This document shows positions 1 through 8,150 of a stretch of 15,991 nt of DNA, in pieces. Under the pieces are notes generated by a model. That model was not told the origin of the DNA and did no database searches. It saw only the letters and a list, made by a program, of their open reading frames with translations. The number at the start of each line of letters is the position of its first letter. The stretch's first letter is position 1. The DNA is from Bacillota bacterium (lineage in GTDB: Bacteria > Bacillota_A > Clostridia > Tissierellales > Peptoniphilaceae). Position numbers and translations under genes: made by a program. The stretch covers positions 1-15,991 of the forward strand of contig JAEZZN010000123.1 in assembly GCA_023418535.1 (NCBI GenBank). Direction: 5' to 3'.

Positions 1-168
1 TTGTATTCTGTAATCATGAACTTCAATTTTAGTTGAGTGACATTTAGGACAATCTTTTCTATGATTGAAAAGATTTCCATAGAATATTATTTCATCATCA
101 GTTTCCTGAAAATTTGTAATATTTAGACCTTTGATGTTAACCACTTTTGTGATATTATTAGTATGCAC
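1..168 (-). CDS. ISL3-family transposase, N-terminal part (runs off the window start)
   Basis: Read on the minus strand from a GTG at 168, 56 codons stay open to the window edge. The fragment has a first cysteine pair, CPKC, at residues 40-43, preceded by a short basic stretch (NHRKD), as in the zinc-ribbon that opens ISL3-family transposases (zf-ISL3). The catalytic DDE domain would lie outside the window. The GTG start is supported by AAAGGAG at 178-184, nine bases upstream, and by a good minus-strand promoter at 204-232. As a transposase it would cut and join the ends of its own element; a candidate element end lies at 277-296. Family assignment rests on the N-terminal pattern only, so a related zinc-ribbon transposase is possible. 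Whether the gene is intact cannot be judged here. Confidence 0.8.
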   Translation of the reverse strand, partial: MHTNNITKVVNIKGLNITNFQETDDEIIFYGNLFNHRKDCPKCHSTKIEVHDYRIQ

Positions 169-203
169 TTATTTGTTCTCCTTTCTTTAGTTGTCGTGAT
201 TAA

Positions 204-232
204 ATTTTAAGGAATTTTACGAATAAGTGCAA
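204..232 (-). promoter_or_regulatory. Probable promoter of the transposase gene
   Basis: On the minus strand TTGCAC (-35, plus-strand 227-232) is followed after exactly 17 bases by TAAAAT (-10, plus-strand 204-209). It lies about 40 bases upstream of the GTG start and its ribosome binding site at 178-184. Match and spacing are good for a sigma-A promoter. Confidence 0.55.
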
Positions 233-276
233 TTTTTTTGTTTTAAAAAGAAAACATCTGCTAGGAGTCAGCACCC

Positions 277-296
277 CCCACAGATATTTTAGAACC
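277..296. repeat. Candidate terminal inverted repeat (right end) of the ISL3-type element
   Basis: Read inward from 296 on the minus strand the sequence begins GGTTCTAAAATATCTGTGG and continues into a run of six G. It lies just outside the transposase promoter, where an insertion-sequence end should be, and ISL3-family ends often begin with GG and a T-rich stretch. The other end and the 8-base target duplication typical of ISL3 cannot be seen, so the boundary is inferred. A short nested hairpin sits next to it: ATCTG at 256-260 pairs with CAGAT at 281-285. Confidence 0.4.
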
Positions 297-492
297 TTTT
301 TATTTAGATAGAAAAAAATATAAACAAAGCAAATTATTATTTTTCAAACAACAAAATATCTAATATTCCCGATAAAATCCTATTTAAATTTTGTTTTAAA
401 TTTGAAAAGTAGTATGATAAGTATAGAAGAATAAAGGTTAATTTTTTGTCATTTAAAATTGATTTTTTATTAAATATTAAAAGGGGAATAAA
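297..492. other. AT-rich intergenic leader between the IS end and the surface-protein pseudogene
   Basis: The gap from the transposase start (168) to the next gene (493) is 324 bases and holds no open reading frame I can support. Its left part is the IS promoter and end. The rest is AT-rich leader with a weak promoter candidate: TTGTTT at 391-396, 16 bases, then TATGAT at 413-418. The ribosome binding site AAGGGG at 481-486 lies six bases before the ATG at 493. Confidence 0.45.
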
Positions 493-1627
493 ATGAATAA
501 AAAATTAGTGGCTATTTTTGTTTCATTTATGCTTGTGCTAACTTTTATAACACCAAAAGTTATGTTAGCTGAATCAAATGACACAATTATAGATTTAGAA
601 GAAGAAGATAAACTTCAATCACAAGAGTCACTAGAAAATAATGAAGGTAATGAAGATATAGAATCTTCTAAACCAAATGAAGTTAACGAAGTGGCTAAAG
701 AATCTGAAATGGATAAGATAGGTGAAACTAATATAGTCGATGAAGCTGATGAAAGTAATGAAACTTCTGAATTAAATGAAGCTACTGAAGTAATTGAATC
801 TGATGAAGAAGGTGAAGTCAAATAATTCTACTACACAAAGTGGTGGAGCTATTGCAAACAATGGTAAGCTTATATTTGGTGAAGACAAACCATATAATAT
901 AAAAATTACAAAATCTTTGTCAGGTGATGATGAAACAATTAGACCGGAAGAAATAGTTTTACAAATGTATGTGGGCGATTACTATATAGAAGATATAAAA
1001 TTTACAAAAGATGAAAATTGGACAGCTACAATCAAAGATTTTCCAGATTCAGATACATTAGTTGATAATAAGACTAGAGAAATTTTGCCTATAAACTTTA
1101 TATAAAAAGATAGTGGTAAATATATTTTATTTGAAGTAAGCAAAGAAAAAGATAGTTAAGAAAGTATATACTCTATTGAATTAGAAAACTCAATAAAAAC
1201 ATCTATTAAAGTTAATAAAGTATGGGATGACAACAATAACGAAGCGGGAGTAAGACCAAATAGTATTACAGTAGCTTTATTTGCGAATGGTGAAAATACT
1301 GGGAAAAAACTTGAATTAAATCAAGATAATAACTGGGAAGGTACTGTTGAAAATCTTCCTTCACATAAAAATGGTGAAATTATCAAATATACTGTTGAAG
1401 AAATAGAAGTGGTAGAAAATTATCATTCATCTGTAGAAGGAGATGTGGAAAATGGATTCACTGTAAAAAACACTTATATTCCACCACAAACTCCACCTGA
1501 AAAACCAAGAAAACCAAGAAATCCAAAGACTGGTGATGATTTTTCACGTATATATCCATATGTATTAGTTTTATCTATTATAAGTCTTGCTTATATTTCT
1601 AGAAGACGAATAATAGATGATAAATAA
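493..1627 (+). pseudogene. Broken Cna-B-domain surface protein with NPKTG sorting signal
   Basis: This is the wreck of a secreted, wall-anchored protein of about 378 codons. The first part (493-825) encodes a signal peptide (MNKK, a hydrophobic core, cleavage near MLAES), then a strongly acidic Glu/Asp/Asn/Ser segment. It stops at a TAA at 823-825. The reading then continues one frame over from about 794 to 1627, interrupted by TAA at 1103-1105 and again at 1157-1159. That second frame encodes two Cna-B-like beta-sandwich domains. The second is clearest: VNKVWDD at its start, a VALFANG strand, NNWEGTVENLP, YTVEE, then FTVKNTY. After a Pro/Lys-rich linker come NPKTG (1520-1534), a hydrophobic segment and the charged tail SRRRIIDDK. 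One frameshift plus two stops argues for a dead gene rather than a sequencing slip. The original was probably longer, since Cna-B proteins usually carry an adhesin region before the repeats. Confidence 0.8.
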
Positions 1628-1666
1628 TACTATAATCTTAAAATTTTTATGATATAAAACATTTTT

Positions 1667-1710
1667 AAATACCAGAGACATTTAGAAATATTTGTCTCTG
1701 GTATTTTTAT
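1667..1710 (+). terminator. Strong rho-independent terminator after the surface-protein pseudogene
   Basis: ATACCAGAGACA at 1669-1680 pairs perfectly with TGTCTCTGGTAT at 1693-1704 around a 12-base loop, and two further A-T pairs extend the stem. A T-rich tail (TTTTTATTATTT) follows. The same hairpin recurs at 7392-7427 after the protease gene. Confidence 0.88.
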
Positions 1711-1879
1711 TATTTAAATTTTTAAATAGATGAGATTAATTATAGATGAATAAATACAAGATAGATTAGTGAATATTGTATTAATTCATACAAATTACAT
1801 GTATAAATATACAAAAGTTAATCGGTTTTTAAATATATATTCTTTTGGTGCATTAAACTTTCCTTAAAAAATAGCTGTT

Positions 1880-1911
1880 AAATAAAATCTATGAAAAACA
1901 AGATTTTATTT
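1880..1911. repeat. Perfect 11-base inverted repeat just upstream of the protease promoter
   Basis: AAATAAAATCT at 1880-1890 is matched by AGATTTTATTT at 1901-1911 around a 10-base spacer. It ends 12 bases before the -35 box. It has little G+C and no T tract suited to a plus-strand terminator, so a protein-binding site or an incidental AT palindrome are both possible. Confidence 0.45.
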
Positions 1912-1923
1912 TCACAAAAAAAA

Positions 1924-1952
1924 TTGCAAAAATATTTTTTTTAGTTTATAAT
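1924..1952 (+). promoter_or_regulatory. Promoter of the S8 protease gene
   Basis: TTGCAA (1924-1929), a 17-base spacer, and a perfect TATAAT (1947-1952). The start of transcription would fall near 1959, leaving a short leader of about 25 bases that contains AAAGGAG. This is the clearest sigma-A promoter in the window. Confidence 0.75.
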
Positions 1953-1983
1953 AGAAAACAATTTATAATAAAAGGAGATAATT

Positions 1984-4900
1984 ATGAAGAAAAGAATAAT
2001 TTCGTATTTATTAGCATTTATATTTCTTGTAAATTGCTTCATAAATCCGGTAAATTCATACGCAAACTCAAGTAGAGATTTATCTGCAGAAGATTTTCCT
2101 TCTTCTGAGATTAATTTGGAGAATAAAGTAAGAGTTATAATTGAGGCCAAGGATCAACAATCTAAAAATTCCTTAAAATCTTATATAACTAAACTTGATA
2201 ATGGAAGTGTGAAAAACGATTATGATTTAGTTTTTAATGGTTTTTCAGCAGAAATAAGCGAAAAAGATTATTATAAATTAAGCTTAGATTCAAGAGTGAA
2301 AAATATTACTAGATCTAAAGTTTTTTATCCAACTATGGCAAGTGCAAAATCCTTGTCTCAAGTATTTGAAGCTCAAGAAAAATATGCTAATAATGGCGAA
2401 GGAATGGTAATATCTATTATCGATTCCGGATTAGATCTTTCTCATAAAGATTTTCAAAGATTAGACAATCCAGAAAAGGCTAAAATTAAAGAGGTAATGC
2501 CTTATGGTGGAGAAAATTTAGATACATATTTTAATTTAAAAGTTCCTTATGGATACAATTTTGCTGACAATAGTTACAGAGTAAAAGGATATGCGTCGAA
2601 TCACGGTATTCATGTTGCAGGTATAGCTAGTGCAAATTCTAAAGATTCTGATCTTAAAACTTTTGCTGGAATTGATGGAATTGCAAGTCAAGCACAAATT
2701 TTAGCAATGACTGTTTTCAGTAATAATCCTGAAATAAAAGGAGCACAAGAAGATGATATAATAGCTGCTATTGAAAAAAGTATAGAAAAGGAAGCAGATA
2801 TTATAAATATGTCTTTAGGTTCAGCTAGTGGTTTTATGAATGACAATGACCCTACTGCAAAAGCTATAGCTAAAGCTAAAGAAAAAGGAATATTAGTAGT
2901 AGTAGCTGCAGGAAATGATACAGCTGCATTTACAGGAACAGACGGAAATTCTGTAGAAAATTATTTTGGTAGAAAAGATATAGGACTTGTGGGTTCTCCT
3001 TCTACATCTAAACATGCTTGGTCAGTTGCATCATATGAAAATACTCATAAATTTGTAAAGAAATTTGAGTATTTAGATGAAAATGGAAAAAATAGTTTCG
3101 AATATACATTAGACAATGGTAAAAATGATGGACAAGCTTATAAAATTGAAGATGCAGGTTTAGGTAAGAGTGATGAATTTGAAGGAAAAGATTTTTCTGG
3201 AAAATTAGCTGTTATTAAAAGAGGAGAAATTACTTTTACAGAAAAAGCAAAAAATGCAAAAAATGCAGGAGCAATTGGTGCAATTATCTATAATTCAAGT
3301 GACGTAAAGAGTGGTTATAGCATTGAAGGATTAGGAGACTTCCCTGTATTTAATATATTAAATACGCCAGGTGTAAAATTATTAGAAGCATTTTCAAAAA
3401 ATAAAGATTTAGAAGTTAAATTTAATTTAAAAGAAGAACAATCAATAAATGAAAATAGTGGTAAAATGAGTAGTTTTACATCATTTGGAACAACTTCAAA
3501 CTTAGATTTCAAACCTGAAATAACAGGAATAGGTGGAAGAGTTTATTCTACAGATAATGATGGAAAATATGTAATGATGGATGGTACATCCATGGCAGCT
3601 CCTTATGTATCTGGAGCGTCTGCTATAGTATATTCTCAAGTTAAAAAAGATGTAGCAAATATAGAAAATCTAGCAGAATTTACAAGAAAAACTATTATGA
3701 ATACAGCAAAAGTTCTTACTAATCCTGATCTTGGAGGAGAAACACCTTTTTCAGTAAGAAGACAAGGAGCTGGTTTAGTTCAAGTAAAAGATGCTATAGA
3801 AAATAGAGTTATAGCTAGTTATGAAAGTGAAAGTGGAAATGCAGCAGCAGAACTAAGAAGTTTCAGTGGATTGAAAACTTTTAATATAAATCTAAAGAAC
3901 TACTCAAATAGAGACATAGCTTTTGATATTGATGTAGATAAGGTTTATACCACAAAAACTGTTGATAAGAAATTAGTAGAAGAAGCATCAAGTGCAACTA
4001 TAAACTCTGATGTATCAGCAGTTACTGTAAAAGCTAATTCATCAACAAATGTAGCAATAACAATAGACGCTAGCTCAGTTTCTGATGATTTTGTAGAAGG
4101 GTATGTAAAATTTATTTCTAAAGACGAAAATCAACCATCTATAAGTTTCCCATACATGGGATTTGCAGGAGATTGGAATGGTGAAAATATAATTGATAAT
4201 TTAGATACTGTTGAAAATACAGAAGAATTGGTATTTAGTGATACTAAATTAATTTCAATGATAAAAGATCCTAGAAATATATTTGATAAAGGTACAATAT
4301 TTAGTCTAGGTACCGAGATAGATAAATTAGGATCCGCTGAAAAACCATCACAAAATTACTGGTCAATATCTCCTAATGACGATGGATTTGCTGATATTGT
4401 AATTCCACAATTTGGTGTATTAAGAAATGCAGAAGTTTTAGAATTTAATATATTAGATCAAGATAAAAATCTTCTTAGAAAATTATCTTCTGAAGAAAAT
4501 GTTAGAAGACAAAGTTTGAGAGACTATAACTCAAGAGTTCAATCTGGTCAAATGTTCACCGTATATCCTTTTGTAGAAGGTATGTGGGATGGAAAACTTT
4601 ATAATCCTACAAATGGTAAATTTGAAACTGCGAAAGATGGACAATATTACATTGAGGTAGCTGCGAAATTAAATAAAGATTCTGATTATCAAAGACGTTT
4701 ATTCCCTGTAAAAGTTGATACAAAAGCGCCTACAATAGAATTGATGAAAACAGAATCTGGAGAAGATTATGAAATAACAAATAAAGGAAGATTATTAAAA
4801 TTCAATGTTACTGATGAAGTAGGTATTTCATCATTTTATGGAAGAATTGGAAACAAAAAATTCCAAGCAGAAAAAATTGATGAAGGATATGAATTATTAA

Positions 4901-7347
4901 TACCGTTTAATGTTGAAATTAGTGAAACACTTAAAGTATTTGCTAACGATTATGCTTTAAATGAAAGTAGCATGACTATTGAAAATATCAAAGGAAATTC
5001 ATTAATTTTTACTAAATGGGAGAAAGTTGTTGATAAGAAAATAAATGCTTTCATGGGTAAAGACTATAGTGGTATTACAAACAACCCAGATACAAGATAT
5101 ATATCAATTAAATTTATTAATAAAACTACTAAAGAAGAGATTGATTCTAAAGATGCTTTAGTAAGAAATGGTAGATTTACTTTTGCATCATATAGTTTAG
5201 AAAGTAATCAACAAGGTAAATATCTAGCATATGCAATAGAAAAAGATAAAGATAAAAAAGAAATAAAGAGAACATCTTTGGGTGATTTTGTTTATGATTA
5301 TATTGCTCCTACTCTTGAGTTCAATCACATTGAAGTGGTTACAGGTGATAAGGTTAAAAATCCATTAGGTAGTAAAGCAAAAGATTATAAAGAATATATT
5401 ATGCAAAAAAATCCAGATAATACAGTAACTTTCATCGGAACAGTAAAAGACAATGTGTATAGTCCTAAAGAATTAAAACTTACAATAGGAAGTAGAGAGA
5501 ATGTAGTTACTATAAATGAAGATGGAACATTTAAGTATGTATTAAAAACTCCATCTAGTCATTTTGACTTTATAAATATATCACAATCTGGTGATGTAAA
5601 TAATAATACTTCAAATATAATTGATGGATTAGATTTAGCTGTAAATCCTGATCAAACAAATAAAAAAGGTCTAGAAAGAACATATGTAATTAATTCATAT
5701 GTTGATTCAGATGAAGAACCAGAACTTCCTGAATTTAAATTGACAACAGCAGCTAAAGTTATCATAAATAGTGAAACTGTTGATAAAGATCAATCTATAA
5801 AAGCTGAAAAGGTTGGAGAAGATTACTTCTACACTATAAATGGTTTTACAAATAGAAATGACAATGAAATTTACTTAGATGGTGAAGAAATATTCAGAAA
5901 GGATACTGTGGATAATGGAAGTTACTTTGAACATAAAGTTAAACTTCAACCAGGTATCAATGTATACAACTTAAGAGTTTTAGATTCAGAAGGAATTATA
6001 CTAAAAGATCTAAAGATAAGAGTTATCTTAGATACAAAACTTCCAAATTTAGTTCTAGAAAGTCCTTTAGTTGATGAAATTGAAGTTGTTGAAATAGAAA
6101 ATCAAGAAGATCAATCAGAAGAAACTGAAGTAGAAAATCAAGACGATAAAACTGAAGAGCCTGAAGAAGGCCAAAAAGATGAATCTGATGAAGTTGAAGT
6201 AGAAAAAGAAGAATATTTTATAGTTAAGACTTGGAAAGATAAAGTAGTATTTAAGGGTAGAATTTCTGATGATGGACTTGGATATACTTTAACTATAAAT
6301 GGAGATCATGTCCAAGCTTCTACAAATAGAGCTTCTTTCGGAGAAAATGAGAAAGAATTTGAAAAAAAAATACCTGTAGAAGATGGAGATATAATCACTT
6401 TATATGTAGAAGATAATTTTGGAAATTCAAAAGAATTTAAATATAAAGTTAAGAAGATAGAAGCACCAAGAATTGTTGAAGTAAATGATTTATCTAAAGA
6501 AAAAGATGAAGATTATTCTAGAGTTATAATAAAAACTTTAGAAGAAAAAGTTTACGATATATTTACAGGTGTAGTTAAATTTAATGAAATCTTACCTGAT
6601 ATAGAAGATACAGACGACTATAAATTTGATGGTTGGTATTTATCAGCTGATTTCGATGAAAATCTAAAGATAAATGACCTTGATGAATTTATAAATGAAG
6701 ATGCAACAATTTATCCAAAATTCACAGAGATTGAAAAAGAAACTGAAAAACCATCTTCAGGAAATGTAGAAGATTCAAAAACTCCTGAAGAATCAGAAGC
6801 TCCTAAAGATTTTGATTCTAAAGAAGAAAATAAAGAATCAGATAAAAAAACAAGCTCAGATAACATGGATAAAAAACCAAGTTCAGATAACAAGGGTAAA
6901 AACTCAACTGTGAAAGATAGCAAAGATTCAAATTATAATAAAGACTTTAATGATATGAAATCAAAAGTGAAAAAATTATTAGCTAATAGGGAAGAAAACC
7001 CAACTTTACCTGGTCCAGATTTATTAGGATCAAATAATAAAGAAGGTAATAATATTACTGAAAGTAAATATCATGAAGAAAAAGTAGAAACTAAAAAAGA
7101 AACAAAAGAAGAAAATAATAAAGATAATGAAACTTCAAATAAAACTGAGGAAAAATCTACTGAAAATGAAGTTGATAAAGATAAATCCCTAGAAGATGAA
7201 AAATCTAAAGATGAAGAGAATTTAGATTCGAAAAATAATAAGGGTGTAAAATCATACTTAATATTAGTTTTATTATTAATATTATTATTAATAATATCTT
7301 CATTAATATTTATTCTAGCTAAGAGAAGAAAAAAGGATGAAGAATAA
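1984..7347 (+). CDS. Cell-surface S8 (subtilisin-family) protease, C5a peptidase/lactocepin-like, membrane anchored
   Basis: A secreted serine protease of 1787 residues. In order: signal peptide (about 1-28), I9-type propeptide (about 45-117), and an S8 catalytic domain with Asp147 in IIDSG, His207 in NHGIHVAG, oxyanion Asn311 in AAGND and Ser536 in GTSMAAP. A PA domain is inserted at about 385-480, as in C5a peptidases and lactocepins. An fn3_5-like domain follows (about 625-735), then a domain with SPNDDG and a DGQYY strand (about 780-910), and several Ig-like repeats. An acidic spacer lies near 1368-1410 and an InlB/Listeria-Bacteroides-type repeat (FDGWYLS) near 1510-1580. A long Lys/Glu/Asp/Ser/Asn-rich region leads to a transmembrane helix (about 1757-1780) and the tail KRRKKDEE. 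All catalytic residues are present, so it is probably active. No LPXTG-type motif precedes the helix, which suggests membrane rather than sortase anchoring. Substrates are unknown; relatives cleave host complement C5a or casein. It appears monocistronic, with its own promoter and terminator. Confidence 0.93.
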   Translation: MKKRIISYLLAFIFLVNCFINPVNSYANSSRDLSAEDFPSSEINLENKVRVIIEAKDQQSKNSLKSYITKLDNGSVKNDYDLVFNGFSAEISEKDYYKLSLDSRVKNITRSKVFYPTMASAKSLSQVFEAQEKYANNGEGMVISIIDSGLDLSHKDFQRLDNPEKAKIKEVMPYGGENLDTYFNLKVPYGYNFADNSYRVKGYASNHGIHVAGIASANSKDSDLKTFAGIDGIASQAQILAMTVFSNNPEIKGAQEDDIIAAIEKSIEKEADIINMSLGSASGFMNDNDPTAKAIAKAKEKGILVVVAAGNDTAAFTGTDGNSVENYFGRKDIGLVGSPSTSKHAWSVASYENTHKFVKKFEYLDENGKNSFEYTLDNGKNDGQAYKIEDAGLGKSDEFEGKDFSGKLAVIKRGEITFTEKAKNAKNAGAIGAIIYNSSDVKSGYSIEGLGDFPVFNILNTPGVKLLEAFSKNKDLEVKFNLKEEQSINENSGKMSSFTSFGTTSNLDFKPEITGIGGRVYSTDNDGKYVMMDGTSMAAPYVSGASAIVYSQVKKDVANIENLAEFTRKTIMNTAKVLTNPDLGGETPFSVRRQGAGLVQVKDAIENRVIASYESESGNAAAELRSFSGLKTFNINLKNYSNRDIAFDIDVDKVYTTKTVDKKLVEEASSATINSDVSAVTVKANSSTNVAITIDASSVSDDFVEGYVKFISKDENQPSISFPYMGFAGDWNGENIIDNLDTVENTEELVFSDTKLISMIKDPRNIFDKGTIFSLGTEIDKLGSAEKPSQNYWSISPNDDGFADIVIPQFGVLRNAEVLEFNILDQDKNLLRKLSSEENVRRQSLRDYNSRVQSGQMFTVYPFVEGMWDGKLYNPTNGKFETAKDGQYYIEVAAKLNKDSDYQRRLFPVKVDTKAPTIELMKTESGEDYEITNKGRLLKFNVTDEVGISSFYGRIGNKKFQAEKIDEGYELLIPFNVEISETLKVFANDYALNESSMTIENIKGNSLIFTKWEKVVDKKINAFMGKDYSGITNNPDTRYISIKFINKTTKEEIDSKDALVRNGRFTFASYSLESNQQGKYLAYAIEKDKDKKEIKRTSLGDFVYDYIAPTLEFNHIEVVTGDKVKNPLGSKAKDYKEYIMQKNPDNTVTFIGTVKDNVYSPKELKLTIGSRENVVTINEDGTFKYVLKTPSSHFDFINISQSGDVNNNTSNIIDGLDLAVNPDQTNKKGLERTYVINSYVDSDEEPELPEFKLTTAAKVIINSETVDKDQSIKAEKVGEDYFYTINGFTNRNDNEIYLDGEEIFRKDTVDNGSYFEHKVKLQPGINVYNLRVLDSEGIILKDLKIRVILDTKLPNLVLESPLVDEIEVVEIENQEDQSEETEVENQDDKTEEPEEGQKDESDEVEVEKEEYFIVKTWKDKVVFKGRISDDGLGYTLTINGDHVQASTNRASFGENEKEFEKKIPVEDGDIITLYVEDNFGNSKEFKYKVKKIEAPRIVEVNDLSKEKDEDYSRVIIKTLEEKVYDIFTGVVKFNEILPDIEDTDDYKFDGWYLSADFDENLKINDLDEFINEDATIYPKFTEIEKETEKPSSGNVEDSKTPEESEAPKDFDSKEENKESDKKTSSDNMDKKPSSDNKGKNSTVKDSKDSNYNKDFNDMKSKVKKLLANREENPTLPGPDLLGSNNKEGNNITESKYHEEKVETKKETKEENNKDNETSNKTEEKSTENEVDKDKSLEDEKSKDEENLDSKNNKGVKSYLILVLLLILLLIISSLIFILAKRRKKDEE
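6841..6894 (+). repeat. 27-base tandem repeat in the protease stalk
   Basis: Two consecutive nine-codon units (6841-6867 and 6868-6894) encode DKKTSSDNM and DKKPSSDNK and differ at three of 27 bases. They lie in the charged, probably unstructured spacer before the C-terminal membrane helix. Such repeats can change number by slippage and alter stalk length. Confidence 0.8.
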
Positions 7348-7389
7348 TTAATAGATGATGTTTACAAATTAATTTGAACCTTAAATTAA

Positions 7390-7435
7390 AGATACCAGAG
7401 ACATTTATAAATCTTTGTCTCTGGTATTTTTATAT
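7390..7435. terminator. Terminator after the protease gene, near-copy of the one at 1667-1710
   Basis: ATACCAGAGACA (7392-7403) pairs with TGTCTCTGGTAT (7416-7427) around a 12-base loop, followed by TTTTTATATATATTT. Over the 36-base hairpin it differs from the copy at 1669-1704 only at two loop positions. It sits between converging genes: the minus-strand gene ends at 7430. Read on the minus strand the hairpin is followed by CTTTAATTTA, so weak termination in that direction is possible too. Confidence 0.88.
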
Positions 7436-8134
7436 ATATTTATTTTTAAGTTCTGTATAGTCATATTCTGATAATTTTTGTATCATAATAATTCCATCAC
7501 CTAAAGGAATAAGTGTAGATTTTACAGAACTATCATTTTGAACAAAGTCTAAAAACTCATTTAGGCGTTTATGAATTTTTCTATTTCTTCTAGGTATACT
7601 TGATAAATCATCAAATACAGTTCCTCCCTGAAATATATCATCTACTAATAGTATTCCATTTAAGTTTAGTTTTTCCATGCAGAATGGATAAAATTCAATA
7701 TATTTAGATTTTGCACTATCCATAAATATGAAATCAAATTTTCTATCTATTTTATCTAAAACATTTTTTGCGTCGTCAAATATAATTTTTATTCTATCTT
7801 CAAGTGAAAATTCTTTTATATTCTTTTCGGCTTCAAAAAACATTTTTAGATTTCTCTCTATAGTGATGATTTGTCCATCTTTATCCAGATTCATTTCCAT
7901 AAGTATAGAAGAATAACCAACAGCTGTTCCAATCTCAAGGATGTTTTTTGGTTTTATTAATGATAGTATAAAATCTAAAAATACAGCAGTTTCATGTGGA
8001 ATTATAGGAATATTTTTTTCGTTACAATATTTTTCAAGATCATCTAATTCTTTGTAAAATTTTCTTTGTGATTCACGCATGTAGTCAACAATTTTTGGTA
8101 AAACTATTCTTCTACTCATCATTTCGTTTAACAT
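7430..8134 (-). CDS. trmR: SAM-dependent O-methyltransferase, TrmR/YrrM type
   Basis: A 234-residue class I methyltransferase of the O-methyltransferase family 3 (Methyltransf_3). Motif I, LEIGTAVGYSS, spans residues 66-76. The acidic residue that should hold the SAM ribose is Glu93 in TIERN. FMDSAK (Asp139) and LVDDIF (Asp165, Asp166) supply the likely divalent-metal site, and GDGIIMIQ near the C-terminus is typical. In Bacillus subtilis the closest known member, TrmR (YrrM), methylates 5-hydroxyuridine in the wobble position of tRNA to give 5-methoxyuridine. Length and motifs fit, but related enzymes act on small catechols, so the symbol is a best guess. The ATG at 8134 has AGAGGT a few bases upstream; an internal Met5 or Met6 is a less likely start. 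The gene is convergent with the protease and divergent from the gtr operon. It lacks the YrrL/UdK-type neighbours often seen near trmR. Confidence 0.85.
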   Translation of the reverse strand: MLNEMMSRRIVLPKIVDYMRESQRKFYKELDDLEKYCNEKNIPIIPHETAVFLDFILSLIKPKNILEIGTAVGYSSILMEMNLDKDGQIITIERNLKMFFEAEKNIKEFSLEDRIKIIFDDAKNVLDKIDRKFDFIFMDSAKSKYIEFYPFCMEKLNLNGILLVDDIFQGGTVFDDLSSIPRRNRKIHKRLNEFLDFVQNDSSVKSTLIPLGDGIIMIQKLSEYDYTELKNKYI

Positions 8135-8150
8135 AGTACCTCTTTAATTC

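Larger units (their letters stand above)
1711..1983 (+). other. Intergenic leader of the protease gene
   Basis: The gap from 1628 to 1983 is 356 bases and encodes no protein I can support. It holds the terminator at 1667-1710, then AT-rich sequence, a perfect inverted repeat (1880-1911), a strong promoter (1924-1952) and the ribosome binding site AAAGGAG (1971-1977) six bases before the ATG at 1984. Confidence 0.6.

Noticed and set aside
615..821. Open frame on the minus strand opposite the acidic segment of the surface-protein pseudogene
   Set aside because: It is a Ser-rich mirror of GAA/GAT-rich codons on the other strand, without a ribosome binding site or family resemblance.
493..1105. 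Phase-variable or programmed-frameshift expression of the Cna-B protein
   Set aside because: Restoring the frame near 794-825 would still leave two TAA stops, and there is no homopolymer or simple repeat at the frame change.
1941..2150. Minus-strand open frame covering the protease start and its promoter
   Set aside because: It overlaps the well-supported start, signal peptide and promoter of the protease and resembles nothing.
7006..7020. LPGPD in the protease as a sortase signal
   Set aside because: It lacks T-G at positions 4-5 and lies about 80 residues before the membrane helix, too far for sorting.
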